43,788 bases of DNA from Sporosarcina aquimarina (GTDB lineage: Bacteria > Bacillota > Bacilli > Bacillales_A > Planococcaceae), in the NCBI RefSeq assembly GCF_019748715.1, contig NZ_JACLBZ010000011.1, positions 1 to 43,788 on the forward strand, written 5' to 3'. The notes below the pieces were generated by a model. It did no database searches, was not told where the DNA came from, and saw only the letters and a program-made list of their open reading frames with translations. Below, in pieces: positions 8,893 through 18,093 of the stretch (positions are counted from its first letter, which is position 1; the number at the start of each line of letters is the position of its first letter). The translations under genes and the position numbers were made by a program.

Positions 8893-9840
8893 ATGCATTC
8901 ACAGTGGATCGAACAAGTACTGGGGAATATAGAGAAAGTCATTGTCGGCAAACGAGAAGTTGCGGAGTTAAGTATTACGGCATTGCTGGCGGGTGGCCAT
9001 GTGCTGCTTGAGGATGTGCCGGGCGTTGGAAAAACCATGTTAGTGAGAGCGCTTGCAACATCGATTGGTGCACAATTTAAACGAATACAATTTACGCCCG
9101 ATTTATTGCCGTCCGATGTTTCGGGGGTTTCGATTTATAATCCGCAAACGATGCAGTTCGAATTTCGACCTGGCCCACTGATTGGCAATATTGTGTTGGC
9201 GGATGAGATTAATCGGACATCACCGAAAACACAAGCAGCTTTATTGGAAGGCATGGAAGAGGCATCGATTACTGTAGATGGCACGACGATTCAACTTCCT
9301 AAACCATTTTTCGTAATGGCTACGCAAAATCCAATTGAATATGAAGGGACGTATCCGTTACCGGAAGCTCAACTGGACCGTTTTATTTTCAAATTGAAAA
9401 TGGGCTATCCATCAAAGCAACAAGAAATGGATATTTTAAAGCGGGCAGAGCAGCAAACACCGATTGAGCAGATAGGACCTATTGTGACGATAGAAGAGTT
9501 ATTGGAATTGCAGCAGAAAGTCCAAGAAGTCGTTGTAGACAATACGGTTGTTTCCTACATAGTAGATTGTGCTGAAGCGACGCGTCATCATGAATCTGTG
9601 TCGTTAGGCGTAAGTCCACGGGGGTCTCTCGCACTCATGAAAGCCTGTCAAGCATATGCATTTATTAAAGGTCGTTCATTTGTCTTACCGGATGATGTGC
9701 AGTTTCTAGCTCCCTACGCATTTTCACACCGCTTGATTTTAAAGCCAGAAGCTAAATATAAAGGAATGGACCCAAGTGAGCTCATCCGACAGGTTTTATC
9801 TCGTTTGGAAGTGCCAGTTCAGCGGCCAACTTCTGTATGA
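8893..9840 (+). CDS. yeaC: MoxR-family AAA+ ATPase
   Basis: A 315-residue MoxR-type AAA+ ATPase, thought to act as a chaperone for the proteins encoded beside it. Walker A is DVPGVGKTM (residues 41-49), Walker B IVLADEINR (100-108), and the sensor region ATQNPIEYEGTYPLPEAQLDRF follows. GAGGGGGA precedes the ATG. Its stop overlaps the next start (ATGA, 9837-9840). Gene order and content match the Bacillus subtilis yeaC-yeaD-yebA operon upstream of guaA. Confidence 0.93.
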   Translation: MHSQWIEQVLGNIEKVIVGKREVAELSITALLAGGHVLLEDVPGVGKTMLVRALATSIGAQFKRIQFTPDLLPSDVSGVSIYNPQTMQFEFRPGPLIGNIVLADEINRTSPKTQAALLEGMEEASITVDGTTIQLPKPFFVMATQNPIEYEGTYPLPEAQLDRFIFKLKMGYPSKQQEMDILKRAEQQTPIEQIGPIVTIEELLELQQKVQEVVVDNTVVSYIVDCAEATRHHESVSLGVSPRGSLALMKACQAYAFIKGRSFVLPDDVQFLAPYAFSHRLILKPEAKYKGMDPSELIRQVLSRLEVPVQRPTSV

Positions 9841-11021
9841 AGCAACTGATTAAGCGCTTAAAATCGATTGGTAGTATTGTCGGAGTTGTTGGGATTGGTG
9901 TAGCGTCCTATATTTTTGCGAAATTTCAAGGTGGATTCGTCAGTTGGTTTATCTTCTATATGCTGTTGCCATTTGTATTGTATTCTATCCTGCTTTATTT
10001 TTATCCGTTACGAGATTTCACTGTGAAACGGAAGATTTCAGCTGAACAATTGACACGCGGGGGACGGGTAATCGTTCGTTTGATTATTGAACGAAAGTTG
10101 CCGATGCCTTTGTTGTATACAGTAATTATAGATAAAAGAGAGCATGCCAACAAGGAACGGACAGTACAGCAAATCGTGTTGTGGGGCTTTCGAAGACGGT
10201 ACGAATATTCATATACTCTGACGAATATTCAGCGTGGCGAATATCGGTTGAAAGCTGTGGAAATTGAAGTGGTGGACTTTTTTAATTGGATTCGAAAGCG
10301 ACGCGTCTATGCGCTCCAAGATTCATTTCTGGTGTACCCGAAAATGACCGATGTGCTGTATGAATCAGCGAATTCACGAACAAGTGAAGGACAGAAGATG
10401 TCTGCCTACATGCTGGCAAAAGATGCGACTATACCGTCAAGCGTCCGAGAATATGCTGCAGGTGATCGGATGTCTTGGATTCATTGGAAATCATTTGCGC
10501 GTACGAATAAACTTATGACGAAAGAATTCGACGAACAGCACTCTGAACAGTATACAGTGTTACTGGACAGTTCTTCTTCGGAAACGTTTGAGGACACAGT
10601 GGAACTCGCAGCTTCCATCCTAACCGCAGCCAGAAATCATCAAGCTATGCTTACTTTGATGATTAGCGGGGATCGGCCTGCGGTATTTCCGGCGATTCAA
10701 TCGGGCGATCAAATGCAGCAAGCACTCGTTCATTTGGCGAAGATCCAATCAGATGGGACGGGGAGCGTTTCAATGCCATTACAGAAAATGGATGCGAGTA
10801 GTAAGTTGCTGGTCATTACAGGGAATTTGCGAATGGAGTTTATCCATAGTGTTCTTCAGTTCTGCCCGAATCCTGCTTCCGTTGTGTGCTTTGTAACCCA
10901 GAACGATGAATCGGAAAATCTTCAAGTGATAATTGAGCAGGTCAGACGACTGGGAATTACGGTTCAGATTATCAGTAAAACGAATGTTTCATCTGCGCTG
11001 AAAGAGGCGGTGACATCTTGA
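9837..11021 (+). CDS. yeaD: DUF58 (YeaD-like) membrane protein
   Basis: A 394-residue DUF58 protein. Two hydrophobic helices lie near residues 11-55. The family signature VREYAAGDRMSWIHWKSFAR is near residues 200-219, followed by a von Willebrand-like fold region (EQYTVLLDSSSSETFEDTVE). It is translationally coupled at both ends: ATGA with the MoxR gene and TTGA (11018-11021) with the transglutaminase gene. The cellular role of this three-gene set is not established, though cell-envelope functions are usually proposed. Confidence 0.9.
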   Translation: MKQLIKRLKSIGSIVGVVGIGVASYIFAKFQGGFVSWFIFYMLLPFVLYSILLYFYPLRDFTVKRKISAEQLTRGGRVIVRLIIERKLPMPLLYTVIIDKREHANKERTVQQIVLWGFRRRYEYSYTLTNIQRGEYRLKAVEIEVVDFFNWIRKRRVYALQDSFLVYPKMTDVLYESANSRTSEGQKMSAYMLAKDATIPSSVREYAAGDRMSWIHWKSFARTNKLMTKEFDEQHSEQYTVLLDSSSSETFEDTVELAASILTAARNHQAMLTLMISGDRPAVFPAIQSGDQMQQALVHLAKIQSDGTGSVSMPLQKMDASSKLLVITGNLRMEFIHSVLQFCPNPASVVCFVTQNDESENLQVIIEQVRRLGITVQIISKTNVSSALKEAVTS

Positions 11022-13183
11022 AAAAAAACAATTTGAACTGGAAGGTACTCGTATTTTTATACGCGTTGAGCATTGTAATGCTTTGGGAATGGTTTATACC
11101 GATCATGGAGTTGACCGACTTCGGTTATCCTTCTCTTTTCCTTATTTATTTACTATTATTCTTTGTCTTAGCTTTATTCGACGTGCCTTGGTGGCTAAAT
11201 GCTCCATTACAACTCCTTTATATACTGTGGACACTCCACTACATATATTTTGATCAACTGTTTTACTCTATGGAGTCGATCGGCCTTATTTTCATAGATC
11301 TTAAACAGAATTTGATGTTTTTATTCCAAGGCGATATAGGCGAGCTGTCGAATCTATTTCGCACTGTTTTACTATATACATTAATTTGGATGATTTCGTA
11401 TTTAATACGACATTGGATAGAAGTGCGCAATAGCATGATGATGTTTTTTGCGATCACGGTTGTGTTTATCGCGCTGCTCGATACGTTCAGTTCATATGAT
11501 GCATCCGCTTCCATCGTTCGGATTATGATGGTGGGACTGTTGATTGTTGGCTATTTAACACTCATTAAATTGACAGGAAAAGAACGAATTCCGATTCGTC
11601 CGAAACGATTGTTGCTGTTGTCATTACCGTTGTTACTACTCGTTGCTTCTGTTGGTTTGCTATCGAAGAATGCCCCTGTTCACCCGCCCGCTTGGCCTGA
11701 TCCCGTGCCCTTTTTATTATCGATGAGTGATATGTCAGGGAATAAGGATGGCGAAGGTGTTTCAAAGGCCGGCTATGACCCGGACGATTCACAATTGGGC
11801 GGAGCTTTCGTCCAAGACCATCAGTTGGTATTTGAGGCGGATGTGCAAAAACGACAGTATTGGCGAATTGAGACCAAGGATACGTACACGTCTAAAGGTT
11901 GGGTACAAAATCAAGAGTCCGATTCTGAAATCTTGCATACAAATGAAGATTTATGGGAATCAGAAGATGCAGAGCCGTCCTACGCGAAATTACAATTCTC
12001 AGAGCATTTGCCGTTCTTGGTTTCGCCTTACGGTACGCAAAAGTTTTTCTATCCAGAGTCGCTTTCCATCATGCACGAAATAGATGCAAACCGTTTGTAT
12101 ATGCTGATGGGTGTCCAAGAAGAATTGGATAATTATGAAGTGGAGTACGTAACACCTAAGTATTCCATGTCTACTTTAAAGAAAACTGAAATGATCGCGT
12201 ATGAAGCTGCGCCGGAAAATTTGAATAGCTATATGCAACTTCCTGACGAATTGCCAAAACGTGTAAAAGATTTGGCTTTGTCTATTACGGAGAAGGAAAC
12301 GAGTGTGTATGATAAAGCCAAAGCGGTGGAACAGTATTTTAAAAGGAATGGCTTTACTTATGAGACACAGAATGTAGCATATCCAAGTCCCAATCAGGAT
12401 TATGTAGACCAATTTTTATTCGATACGAAAAAAGGGTACTGTGATAATTTTTCAACATCTATGGCTGTAATGTTGCGTTCAGCAGGGATTCCGACACGTT
12501 GGGTGAAAGGCTTTGCACCAGGTGAGCTTTCGTATAAAGCGTCGGGAAAAACTGTCTATCGCGTGACGAATGATGAGGCTCATTCGTGGGTAGAGGCGTA
12601 TATTCCAGATGTCGGATGGATGCCCTTTGAGCCGACAATAGGATTTACCCATCCGACTGAAATAAAATTTGACGTCGTAACTAAAGATGAAGAAGAGCAA
12701 ATTAAGAAGAAACCAGAAAAAGAACAAGTAGAAAAAGAACAGCAACAGAAAAAGAAGAACACAACACCATCGATGTTCAGCAAGTTGAAAGGACAATTCA
12801 TATGGTTCTTCACTCAATGGTGGTTGTATGCAGTACTTGTACTTTTATTAGTTGGCGGTATAGTATTTGCTTATCAAAAGCGAAGAAGCTGGCTGCCGAA
12901 ATGGCGAGTGAAGCAACTTCGAAAGCGACCGGATGGCTGGCAGAAATTCGAACAGCAGTACATCCAACTAGTAAAACAATTATCACGCGCTGGCTTGCCG
13001 AAAGAGCCAGGAATGACACTCTCTCAATACGCCATACTAGTTGATGAACAATACGGTGGCGAACGTATGCATATGCTGACAGATGCGTATGAAAAGGCAA
13101 TTTACGGAAATGATCGGACGTCGCAGGATTGGATTAAATTAAATGAAGTGTGGGAAGATTTAATCATTAGTTCAACTTGTTGA
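11018..13183 (+). CDS. yebA: Membrane-bound transglutaminase-like protein (TgpA/YebA type)
   Basis: A 721-residue protein. Five to seven membrane helices fill about residues 8-215, then an extracellular region with a transglutaminase core: Cys475 in GYCDNFSTSMAVMLR, His522 in DEAHSWVEAYIPD, and Glu538 in WMPFEPT. A Lys/Gln/Glu-rich linker, a helix near 600-620 and a cytoplasmic DUF4129-like tail follow. Many transglutaminases have Asp where this has Glu538. Start is TTG at 11018, overlapping the DUF58 stop. Homologues are membrane enzymes acting on peptides or envelope proteins; the substrate is unknown. Confidence 0.9.
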   Translation: MKKNNLNWKVLVFLYALSIVMLWEWFIPIMELTDFGYPSLFLIYLLLFFVLALFDVPWWLNAPLQLLYILWTLHYIYFDQLFYSMESIGLIFIDLKQNLMFLFQGDIGELSNLFRTVLLYTLIWMISYLIRHWIEVRNSMMMFFAITVVFIALLDTFSSYDASASIVRIMMVGLLIVGYLTLIKLTGKERIPIRPKRLLLLSLPLLLLVASVGLLSKNAPVHPPAWPDPVPFLLSMSDMSGNKDGEGVSKAGYDPDDSQLGGAFVQDHQLVFEADVQKRQYWRIETKDTYTSKGWVQNQESDSEILHTNEDLWESEDAEPSYAKLQFSEHLPFLVSPYGTQKFFYPESLSIMHEIDANRLYMLMGVQEELDNYEVEYVTPKYSMSTLKKTEMIAYEAAPENLNSYMQLPDELPKRVKDLALSITEKETSVYDKAKAVEQYFKRNGFTYETQNVAYPSPNQDYVDQFLFDTKKGYCDNFSTSMAVMLRSAGIPTRWVKGFAPGELSYKASGKTVYRVTNDEAHSWVEAYIPDVGWMPFEPTIGFTHPTEIKFDVVTKDEEEQIKKKPEKEQVEKEQQQKKKNTTPSMFSKLKGQFIWFFTQWWLYAVLVLLLVGGIVFAYQKRRSWLPKWRVKQLRKRPDGWQKFEQQYIQLVKQLSRAGLPKEPGMTLSQYAILVDEQYGGERMHMLTDAYEKAIYGNDRTSQDWIKLNEVWEDLIISSTC

Positions 13184-13300
13184 TTTTTTTAAAAAACATG
13201 CGTAAAATATGTAGCGAATGAATGCTTGATATGACCTCATATATCTTGCTATAACGAACGTTGACTGCCATTGTATTACGTTATATGTATTCTTTGGCGG

Positions 13301-13338
13301 AAAAGGCGCGTGGAAAGTTACTTTCTTACGCGTCTTTT
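13301..13338 (+). terminator. Terminator-like hairpin between yebA and guaA
   Basis: AAAAGGCGCGTGGAAAG pairs with CTTTCTTACGCGTCTTTT across a 3-4 nt loop and ends in T residues. It most simply ends the yebA transcript. Lying about 50 nt before guaA, it could also act as a guaA attenuator, but I see no purine aptamer in this gap (13184-13386). Confidence 0.7.
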
Positions 13339-13386
13339 GTGATTGAGGCATGAATCGGCACTATTAAATTGGAAGAGGTGGATCAG

Positions 13387-14940
13387 TTGTCAAACGCTCC
13401 TTTGTTAGTCGAACAAGAAAAAATTGTGGTACTCGATTACGGCAGTCAGTATAATCAGCTTCTCACGCGTACGATCCGTGAATTCGGTGTGTATAGTGAG
13501 CTTCATGCACATACAACGACTGTTGATGAATTGAAGAAAATGAATCCGGTTGGTATTGTCCTTTCTGGTGGAACATCTTCCGTTGGGGATTCTGCTGCTT
13601 ATGATATCAATCCAGAAATCTTCACATTAGGTATTCCTGTCTTAGGCGTCAATTATGGGACTCAGCTAATCGTGAATCATTTTGGCGGTACATTGGAAAA
13701 GCTGGCAGATCGCACTTACCGACAAGAGTCCATTACGGCAGATACCACATCTACATTGTTTGCTGGGCAAACAGAGAAGCAAAGCGTCTGGATGGGGCAA
13801 AGCGCTCATGTTGCGCAATTACCCGAAGGATTCACTGCGTCCGCAAAAGATTCTGCTGGTAATATTGCAGCGATTTCAAACGACGAGCAACAGGTCTATG
13901 GAGTTCAATTCCATCCTGAGGTTCACCACTCAGAACAAGGCAAAGAAGTGTTGCGTCATTTTGTATTTGATATTTGTAAAGCAAAAGGCGATTGGACAAT
14001 GGAACGGTTCATTGAAATTGAAGTGGAAAAAATCCGCTCGACTGTTGGAGATCGTAAAGTGCTTTGCGCATTAAGCGGCGGAGTTGATTCATCAGTAGTA
14101 GCGGCTTTGATCGACCGTGCAATTGGGGATCAGCTAACTTGTATTTTCGTCGACCATGGACTACTCCGTAAAGGCGAAGTTGAAAGTGTTGTAAAGACAT
14201 TTAGTGAACAATTCAGCATGCATTTCATTAAAGTGGATGCACGCAAACGATTCTTGGACAAACTTGAGGGCATTACGGACCCTGAGCAAAAGCGTAAAAT
14301 TATCGGCAATGAATTCATTTATGTCTTCGATGAAGAATCCGCAAAATTGGACGGCATTAAGTTCCTGGCACAAGGAACAATTTATGCAGATATCATCGAA
14401 AGCGGTACAGCAACTTCCGCTACAATCAAATCACATCATAATGTCGGTGGATTACCGGAAGATATGGATTTTGAATTAATCGAACCTCTCCGTGCGCTAT
14501 TTAAAGATGAAGTTCGCGCGGTTGGTGCAGAGCTTGGTTTGCCGGATGAAATCGTTCATCGCCAACCATTCCCGGGCCCTGGACTAGGAGTTCGTGTACT
14601 TGGAGAAATTACAGAGGACAAGCTTGAGATTGTTCGCGATGCAGACTGGATTTTGCGTGATGAAATTGCAAAAGCAGGACTCGACCGTTCAATCTGGCAA
14701 TACTTCGCAGTCCTTCCGAATATTCGAAGTGTCGGCGTTCGTAACGAAAAGCGTTCTTACGACTATGCAGTTGGTATTCGCGCAGTTCATTCGGTTGATG
14801 GTATGACGGCCGACTGGGCACGTATACCTTGGGATGTATTGGAAAAAATCAGTACGCGTATTACAACAGAAGTTGACCAAGTGAATCGTGTTGTATATGA
14901 TATTACGGCAAAACCACCTGGCACGATTGAGTGGGAGTAG
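13387..14940 (+). CDS. guaA: GMP synthetase with a degenerate glutaminase domain
   Basis: Converts XMP to GMP. The ATP-pyrophosphatase half (from about residue 200) looks intact: [18 protein letters not shown]-loop, [24 protein letters not shown] and [16 protein letters not shown]. The N-terminal class I glutaminase domain is not: the nucleophile motif GICYGMQL reads GVNYGTQL, with Asn89 (AAT, 13651-13653) for Cys; SGGP reads SGGT; WMSHGD reads WMGQSA (135-140). His176 and Glu178 of the triad remain. The enzyme should therefore need free ammonia. TTG at 13387 has GAGGTG 6 nt upstream, giving 517 residues. The stop is TAG, supplied by the integrated element. Confidence 0.92.
   Translation: MSNAPLLVEQEKIVVLDYGSQYNQLLTRTIREFGVYSELHAHTTTVDELKKMNPVGIVLSGGTSSVGDSAAYDINPEIFTLGIPVLGVNYGTQLIVNHFGGTLEKLADRTYRQESITADTTSTLFAGQTEKQSVWMGQSAHVAQLPEGFTASAKDSAGNIAAISNDEQQVYGVQFHPEVHHSEQGKEVLRHFVFDICKAKGDWTMERFIEIEVEKIRSTVGDRKVLCALSGGVDSSVVAALIDRAIGDQLTCIFVDHGLLRKGEVESVVKTFSEQFSMHFIKVDARKRFLDKLEGITDPEQKRKIIGNEFIYVFDEESAKLDGIKFLAQGTIYADIIESGTATSATIKSHHNVGGLPEDMDFELIEPLRALFKDEVRAVGAELGLPDEIVHRQPFPGPGLGVRVLGEITEDKLEIVRDADWILRDEIAKAGLDRSIWQYFAVLPNIRSVGVRNEKRSYDYAVGIRAVHSVDGMTADWARIPWDVLEKISTRITTEVDQVNRVVYDITAKPPGTIEWE
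14929..14939. repeat. ICE attachment site attL (in the guaA 3' end)
   Basis: GAGTGGGAGTA is repeated exactly at 40961-40971. Here it encodes the last residues (EWE) and the first two bases of the guaA stop codon. The right copy is followed by A, so the pre-integration stop was probably TAA and is now TAG. Confidence 0.85.
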
Positions 14941-14947
14941 TAGAAGG

Positions 14948-14987
14948 AGAGCTGAAACCCCTTTGTTTGTAAGGGTTTCGGCTCTTT
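14948..14987. terminator. Terminator after guaA, supplied by the ICE
   Basis: AGAGCTGAAACCC (14948-14960) pairs with GGGTTTCGGCTCT (14973-14985), one G-U pair, followed by TTT. It sits inside attL, between convergent guaA and int, and replaces the native terminator that now lies beyond attR. Confidence 0.75.
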
Positions 14988-14996
14988 ACTCTATTT

Positions 14997-16208
14997 TCAT
15001 TGCATTGTTATTGCATTATTTGTTTTTAATCCTTTACGCAGGTAACGAGCAGTGAATTGATTCTTGGGTGAAGTATCTTCATTTTCTGTTGCTGTTTGGT
15101 ACGACATAATACCTTCTAATTTATGGGCTACTTCAAAGTTACTGTTAGGATACAAATGTCCGTAGGTGCCAAGTGTCGTTTCAATATCTTCATGCCCTAG
15201 GCGGTCTTTAATGATTAATGGGTTTTCGCCCATACTAATAAGCAAAGAAGCGTGAGAATGTCTTAAAGCATGTAATCTAATTCGATGAACCCCAGCTTTT
15301 TTTGAAAAACGTGTAATGGCATTCGCTAACGTATGCTTTTGTGTGGGGATACCATTATAGCTCATTACAAAATTGGTTTGAACGACAGATTGCTGCACGT
15401 CCTTCCATTCGCGGAGTAACGTTAATGTATCTCCATCTAATGCAATATGACGAACACTAGCCTTTGTTTTTGGTTCTACAAAAGAATAATTATCCAAATT
15501 CTTATAGTAAAGTGTTTTATCGATATATAACAGACCTTTGTTAAAGTCAATATCTTCCCATTGAATCGCAGTGGCTTCTCCAATCCGCATACCTGTCATA
15601 AATAAAAACCATAACGAGATAAATAAAAAATGTTGATAGTAGTCTTCCTTATAAAAGAGAGAGATGACTTTTTCAAATTCCTCTTTTGTCCAAAAGTCTA
15701 TTTTTGTCTTTGTTTTCTTCACATTACCTACAATTTTTGATGGATTATTTTCAGCTAATCCTAAAACAACAGCTCGATCCATTGCCATAGAAAACAACCC
15801 TTGAACATTTCTAATATAAGAAGAACGATACTTCTTTTTAGATAACGCTAATTGCCATTTTTGAACATGAATTGGGGTAATTTCTGTTGTGATTAAGTTA
15901 TTAAAAAAAGTGAAATGTTTTCTTACAGTTGGTAATCGATTATCGTACGTTCTTCCTTTTACTTGTGTTTTATACCAAGGTAAGAAAATATCTTCAATAA
16001 AATGTTGGAATAAAACGTCATCTTGCTTTTCTTCTAATGCGTCTGACTTTGTAAGAAGTAACCTCGAATATTCTTCCCTTGCTTCTTTTTTAGTCTTAAA
16101 ACCACTGCGATACTTCTGAATTTGCTTGCCAGTGATGGGGTGATATCCTAAATTTGCCCTAAAATAATAAGTTCCGTTCTTTGCCTTTTTGACGATATCT
16201 TTAGTCAT
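14997..16208 (-). CDS. int: Tyrosine-recombinase integrase of the ICE
   Basis: A 403-residue Tn916-type integrase that excises and inserts the element. An N-terminal arm-binding domain (residues about 1-50, GTYYFRANLGYHPITGKQIQ), a SAM-like core-binding domain (about 65-160) and a C-terminal catalytic domain follow in order. Catalytic residues are visible: Arg in FMTGMRIGEA, His-x-x-Arg in LHALRHSHASL, His in RLGHEDIETT and Tyr in TLGTYGHLY. The ATG at 16208 with AGGAG 6 nt upstream is preferred over a reading starting at 16250 that overlaps the neighbouring gene. It converges on guaA, with its stop about 60 nt from attL. Confidence 0.93.
   Translation of the reverse strand: MTKDIVKKAKNGTYYFRANLGYHPITGKQIQKYRSGFKTKKEAREEYSRLLLTKSDALEEKQDDVLFQHFIEDIFLPWYKTQVKGRTYDNRLPTVRKHFTFFNNLITTEITPIHVQKWQLALSKKKYRSSYIRNVQGLFSMAMDRAVVLGLAENNPSKIVGNVKKTKTKIDFWTKEEFEKVISLFYKEDYYQHFLFISLWFLFMTGMRIGEATAIQWEDIDFNKGLLYIDKTLYYKNLDNYSFVEPKTKASVRHIALDGDTLTLLREWKDVQQSVVQTNFVMSYNGIPTQKHTLANAITRFSKKAGVHRIRLHALRHSHASLLISMGENPLIIKDRLGHEDIETTLGTYGHLYPNSNFEVAHKLEGIMSYQTATENEDTSPKNQFTARYLRKGLKTNNAITMQ
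15000..15022. repeat. Candidate integrase arm-type sites, left end
   Basis: TTGCATT occurs at 15000-15006 and 15011-15017, 11 nt apart, overlapping the 3' end of int. Three copies in the same orientation occur at the right end (40840-40866). Direct repeats near both termini are typical of arm sites bound by the N-terminal domain of Tn916-type integrases. Confidence 0.5.
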
Positions 16209-16246
16209 GATTTCACTCCTTACGCAATTAGTGCAAGAAGTACAAA

Positions 16247-16432
16247 TCACACATCTAAAGTTATCCCTAATACTTCCTCTACAGCTTCTTTAGGAACACG
16301 ATCTAACTTTTTAGATTGATAATACGTATGCCCTTTTGAAATCATTAGTTTTTTACACTCTCTAATGATATCAGCTGAAAAAGAGGGACCATAACCTAGT
16401 GCTATCAAGTCTTTTTTAGTGACTGTGACCAT
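16247..16432 (-). CDS. DUF3173 small protein beside the integrase (excisionase-like position)
   Basis: A 61-residue protein with a helix-turn-helix-like pattern (KKDLIALGYGPSFSADIIREC, then YQSKKLDRVPKEAVEEVLG). DUF3173 proteins are found next to integrases of Firmicutes ICEs. The position directly upstream of int in the same operon suggests an excision or directionality factor, but this is inference from location. AAAGGAG lies 5 nt before the ATG. Confidence 0.8.
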   Translation of the reverse strand: MVTVTKKDLIALGYGPSFSADIIRECKKLMISKGHTYYQSKKLDRVPKEAVEEVLGITLDV

Positions 16433-16589
16433 ATGAACTCCTTTCCATAGACTAGGATATGCTATTTGATATCTGTCTATTATTATATCGCGTCTATAAA
16501 ACTAATTCTAATACGTTGCGTGAATTTGGCTCTTGCACTAAAATAAAAAGGATTCAATGTCATAACTTGGTAGTTACTTTAACCTATCT

Positions 16590-16784
16590 TGCTAAATTGA
16601 ATATCAAAAATCAGACGGCTGCCGGTGCAGCTCCACGGGAATTTCACCCCTGCAAGTATTTCTTCCAGCCCTACTCATAGCTTGCGACGCTTTGAACGCT
16701 CGAACCATGACGATAAAGGAGTATCATTATCCTAACTGATGGGTTATCGCCAGCAATCCACCACGATTGCATTAGATTCATAGA
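16590..16784 (-). other. Gene-free, hairpin-rich stretch between xis-like gene and Orf8
   Basis: No convincing gene is present between 16433 and 16784. Read on the minus strand, this stretch has GC-rich small stems: GCAATC/GATTGC around GTGGTG, GATAA/TTATC, GGG(GTGAAATT)CCC, and GCTGC(ACCG)GCAGC near 16619-16633. The local composition is clearly more GC-rich than the AT-rich flanks. It may be a structured RNA or a decayed older segment. Confidence 0.35.
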
Positions 16785-16943
16785 TTATCGCTCGTTTCTA
16801 ACGAAAGTCATGGCGTATGAATCAAGTGGCTCGTCATCAGTAAAATGTATCTGATTTTTTAGTTTATACTGCACAGCGTTATCTTCCGTGCTTTCTTTGT
16901 CAAAGAACAAATATATGATTAATGAAAGGGAAAACCTAACCAT
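16785..16943 (-). CDS. Possible 52-residue small ORF or remnant
   Basis: An ORF on the minus strand from ATG at 16943. After a hydrophobic start (FSLSLIIYLFF) it has an acidic, protein-like stretch (DKESTEDNAVQYKLKNQIHF, then TDDEPLDSYAMTFVRNER). There is no clear ribosome site, so it may be the tail of a lost gene. I do not recognise the family. Confidence 0.3.
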   Translation of the reverse strand: MVRFSLSLIIYLFFDKESTEDNAVQYKLKNQIHFTDDEPLDSYAMTFVRNER

Positions 16944-16950
16944 TCTGTAT

Positions 16951-17205
16951 TCAAATTTTGAAAGCTAAAACAGATTGCATAAGCTTCGCTCGTAAGCGTT
17001 CGCGTGTATCTTCATCGATGCCCCAATAAGTGTTTCCTTGTTCATCACGGAGCTTACGCATGGATAGGCTTGTCATATAGCTTCCATAATGTAGAACAAC
17101 TACTTTCATTGCTTCTGGCTCACCCTTATTTGCAGCTAAAATAATTGGGTACGGCAATAAACCACGCTCGTTGTTTCCAACATTAGAATTAATCACTCCA
17201 TTCAT
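16951..17205 (-). CDS. Tn916 Orf8-like helix-turn-helix protein
   Basis: An 84-residue protein closely matching the Orf8 type of Tn916 elements: LLPYPIILAANKGEPEAMKV, then HYGSYMTSLSMRKLRDEQGN and LRAKLMQSVLAFKI at the C-terminus. It contains a putative helix-turn-helix and is thought to act with the Orf7 sigma-like protein in controlling transfer genes. The second ATG (17205) is 9 nt from GGAGG; the first is only 3 nt away. It overlaps the end of the sigma-like gene, so the two are translationally linked. Confidence 0.85.
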   Translation of the reverse strand: MNGVINSNVGNNERGLLPYPIILAANKGEPEAMKVVVLHYGSYMTSLSMRKLRDEQGNTYWGIDEDTRERLRAKLMQSVLAFKI

Positions 17206-17626
17206 CTGCATGTTCCTCCAAAAATCGTCTTAACCTTTTGAAAGAGCTTGTCCTCCTATACTGAACGGTACTACGTGGAATATCGAGTAGTTCAGCTATT
17301 TCTACATCTGATTTGTCAAAAAAGTAGTATAAAAGGACAGTCTTACGCTTTTCTTTTGGCAAAGTACGCAACGCTTCAGCGAGTAATTTCGGAGTTATTT
17401 TCTTTCCAGCCACTTGAAAACTTTGTCCTTCTTCTCCTTCATATTGCTTATCTAAGGTATAGAGTTGATTTTCTTCTTGTGGTGTGAGATCAGAAAATGT
17501 CATCTCCTTTGCTTGTCGTTGTTGTCTTTCGTTGAAAATATTAATTGCTTCATTCTTCAATACACGTTTACAAAAAGCATTAAATGCACAGCGAACTTGC
17601 CACTCGGTACGATCTGGTTCTATCAT
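17189..17626 (-). CDS. Tn916 Orf7-like sigma-70-type regulator
   Basis: A 145-residue protein with a sigma region 4-like C-terminal half: ALRTLPKEKRKTVLLYYFFD then KSDVEIAELLDIPRSTVQYR (helix-turn-helix). The N-terminal half (WQVRCAFNAFCKRVLKNEAI) matches the Orf7 family. In Tn916 this gene activates excision and transfer. The ATG at 17626 has GGGAGAGG just upstream; the longer frame to 17653 has none. Confidence 0.87.
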   Translation of the reverse strand: MIEPDRTEWQVRCAFNAFCKRVLKNEAINIFNERQQRQAKEMTFSDLTPQEENQLYTLDKQYEGEEGQSFQVAGKKITPKLLAEALRTLPKEKRKTVLLYYFFDKSDVEIAELLDIPRSTVQYRRTSSFKRLRRFLEEHADEWSD

Positions 17627-17821
17627 GCATTTCCTCTCCCTTCGCAACTGCAAAGGTGGGTGATGATTTCCCCTTTCATAACCTTCAACAAGATTTTTTA
17701 TGAAATGCCAAAAATAAAAGCAATATTTTTAAAAAATATTCATTAAATACAAAAAAGCCCAACTGAACATAAGCCAGGTGGGAGTAAAAATTTATACATA
17801 TTATTAAATGGAAAATTCTAT

Positions 17822-18072
17822 TTGAAAAAGTTGAAAGCCTTAGTTCAAGAAGAAAACAAAATACGACAAAACAAAAAGTAAAAGTAGTATATGAGCTAAG
17901 TCACGATTATCCTGTGAAGGCATTACTCAAAATTGCCGGTATTCCACGTAACACTTATTATTATAAAATTAATACTTTTAAGCACTCAGATAAAAATCCA
18001 AAGTAGAAAAGGCTCATTAGTTCTATTTTTGAGAAGCATAAGGGCAGATATGGTTATCGTCGTATCCTCTTT
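17822..18072 (+). pseudogene. Remnant of an IS3-family transposase (OrfA end and OrfB start)
   Basis: Two frames on the plus strand carry transposase sequence. From 17822, EKLKALVQEENKIRQNKK looks like the end of OrfA. From 17878, in another frame, KVVYELSHDYPVKALLKIAG, IPRNTYYY and (after a stop) SIFEKHKGRYGYRRI match the start of an IS3-family OrfB. The sequence stops before the DDE catalytic domain. An in-frame TAG at 18004 confirms decay. It marks the left edge of the cargo zone. Confidence 0.75.
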
Positions 18073-18093
18073 TTTCTTTAAAACTCACCATCC

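Noticed and set aside
13184..13386. Purine riboswitch upstream of guaA
   Set aside because: I looked for the P1 and core motifs seen at 41968-42036 and found none; only a terminator-like hairpin is present.
16459..16680. A 73-residue plus-strand frame in the gap beside the integrase operon
   Set aside because: No ribosome site or recognisable domain, and it crosses the hairpin-rich stretch.
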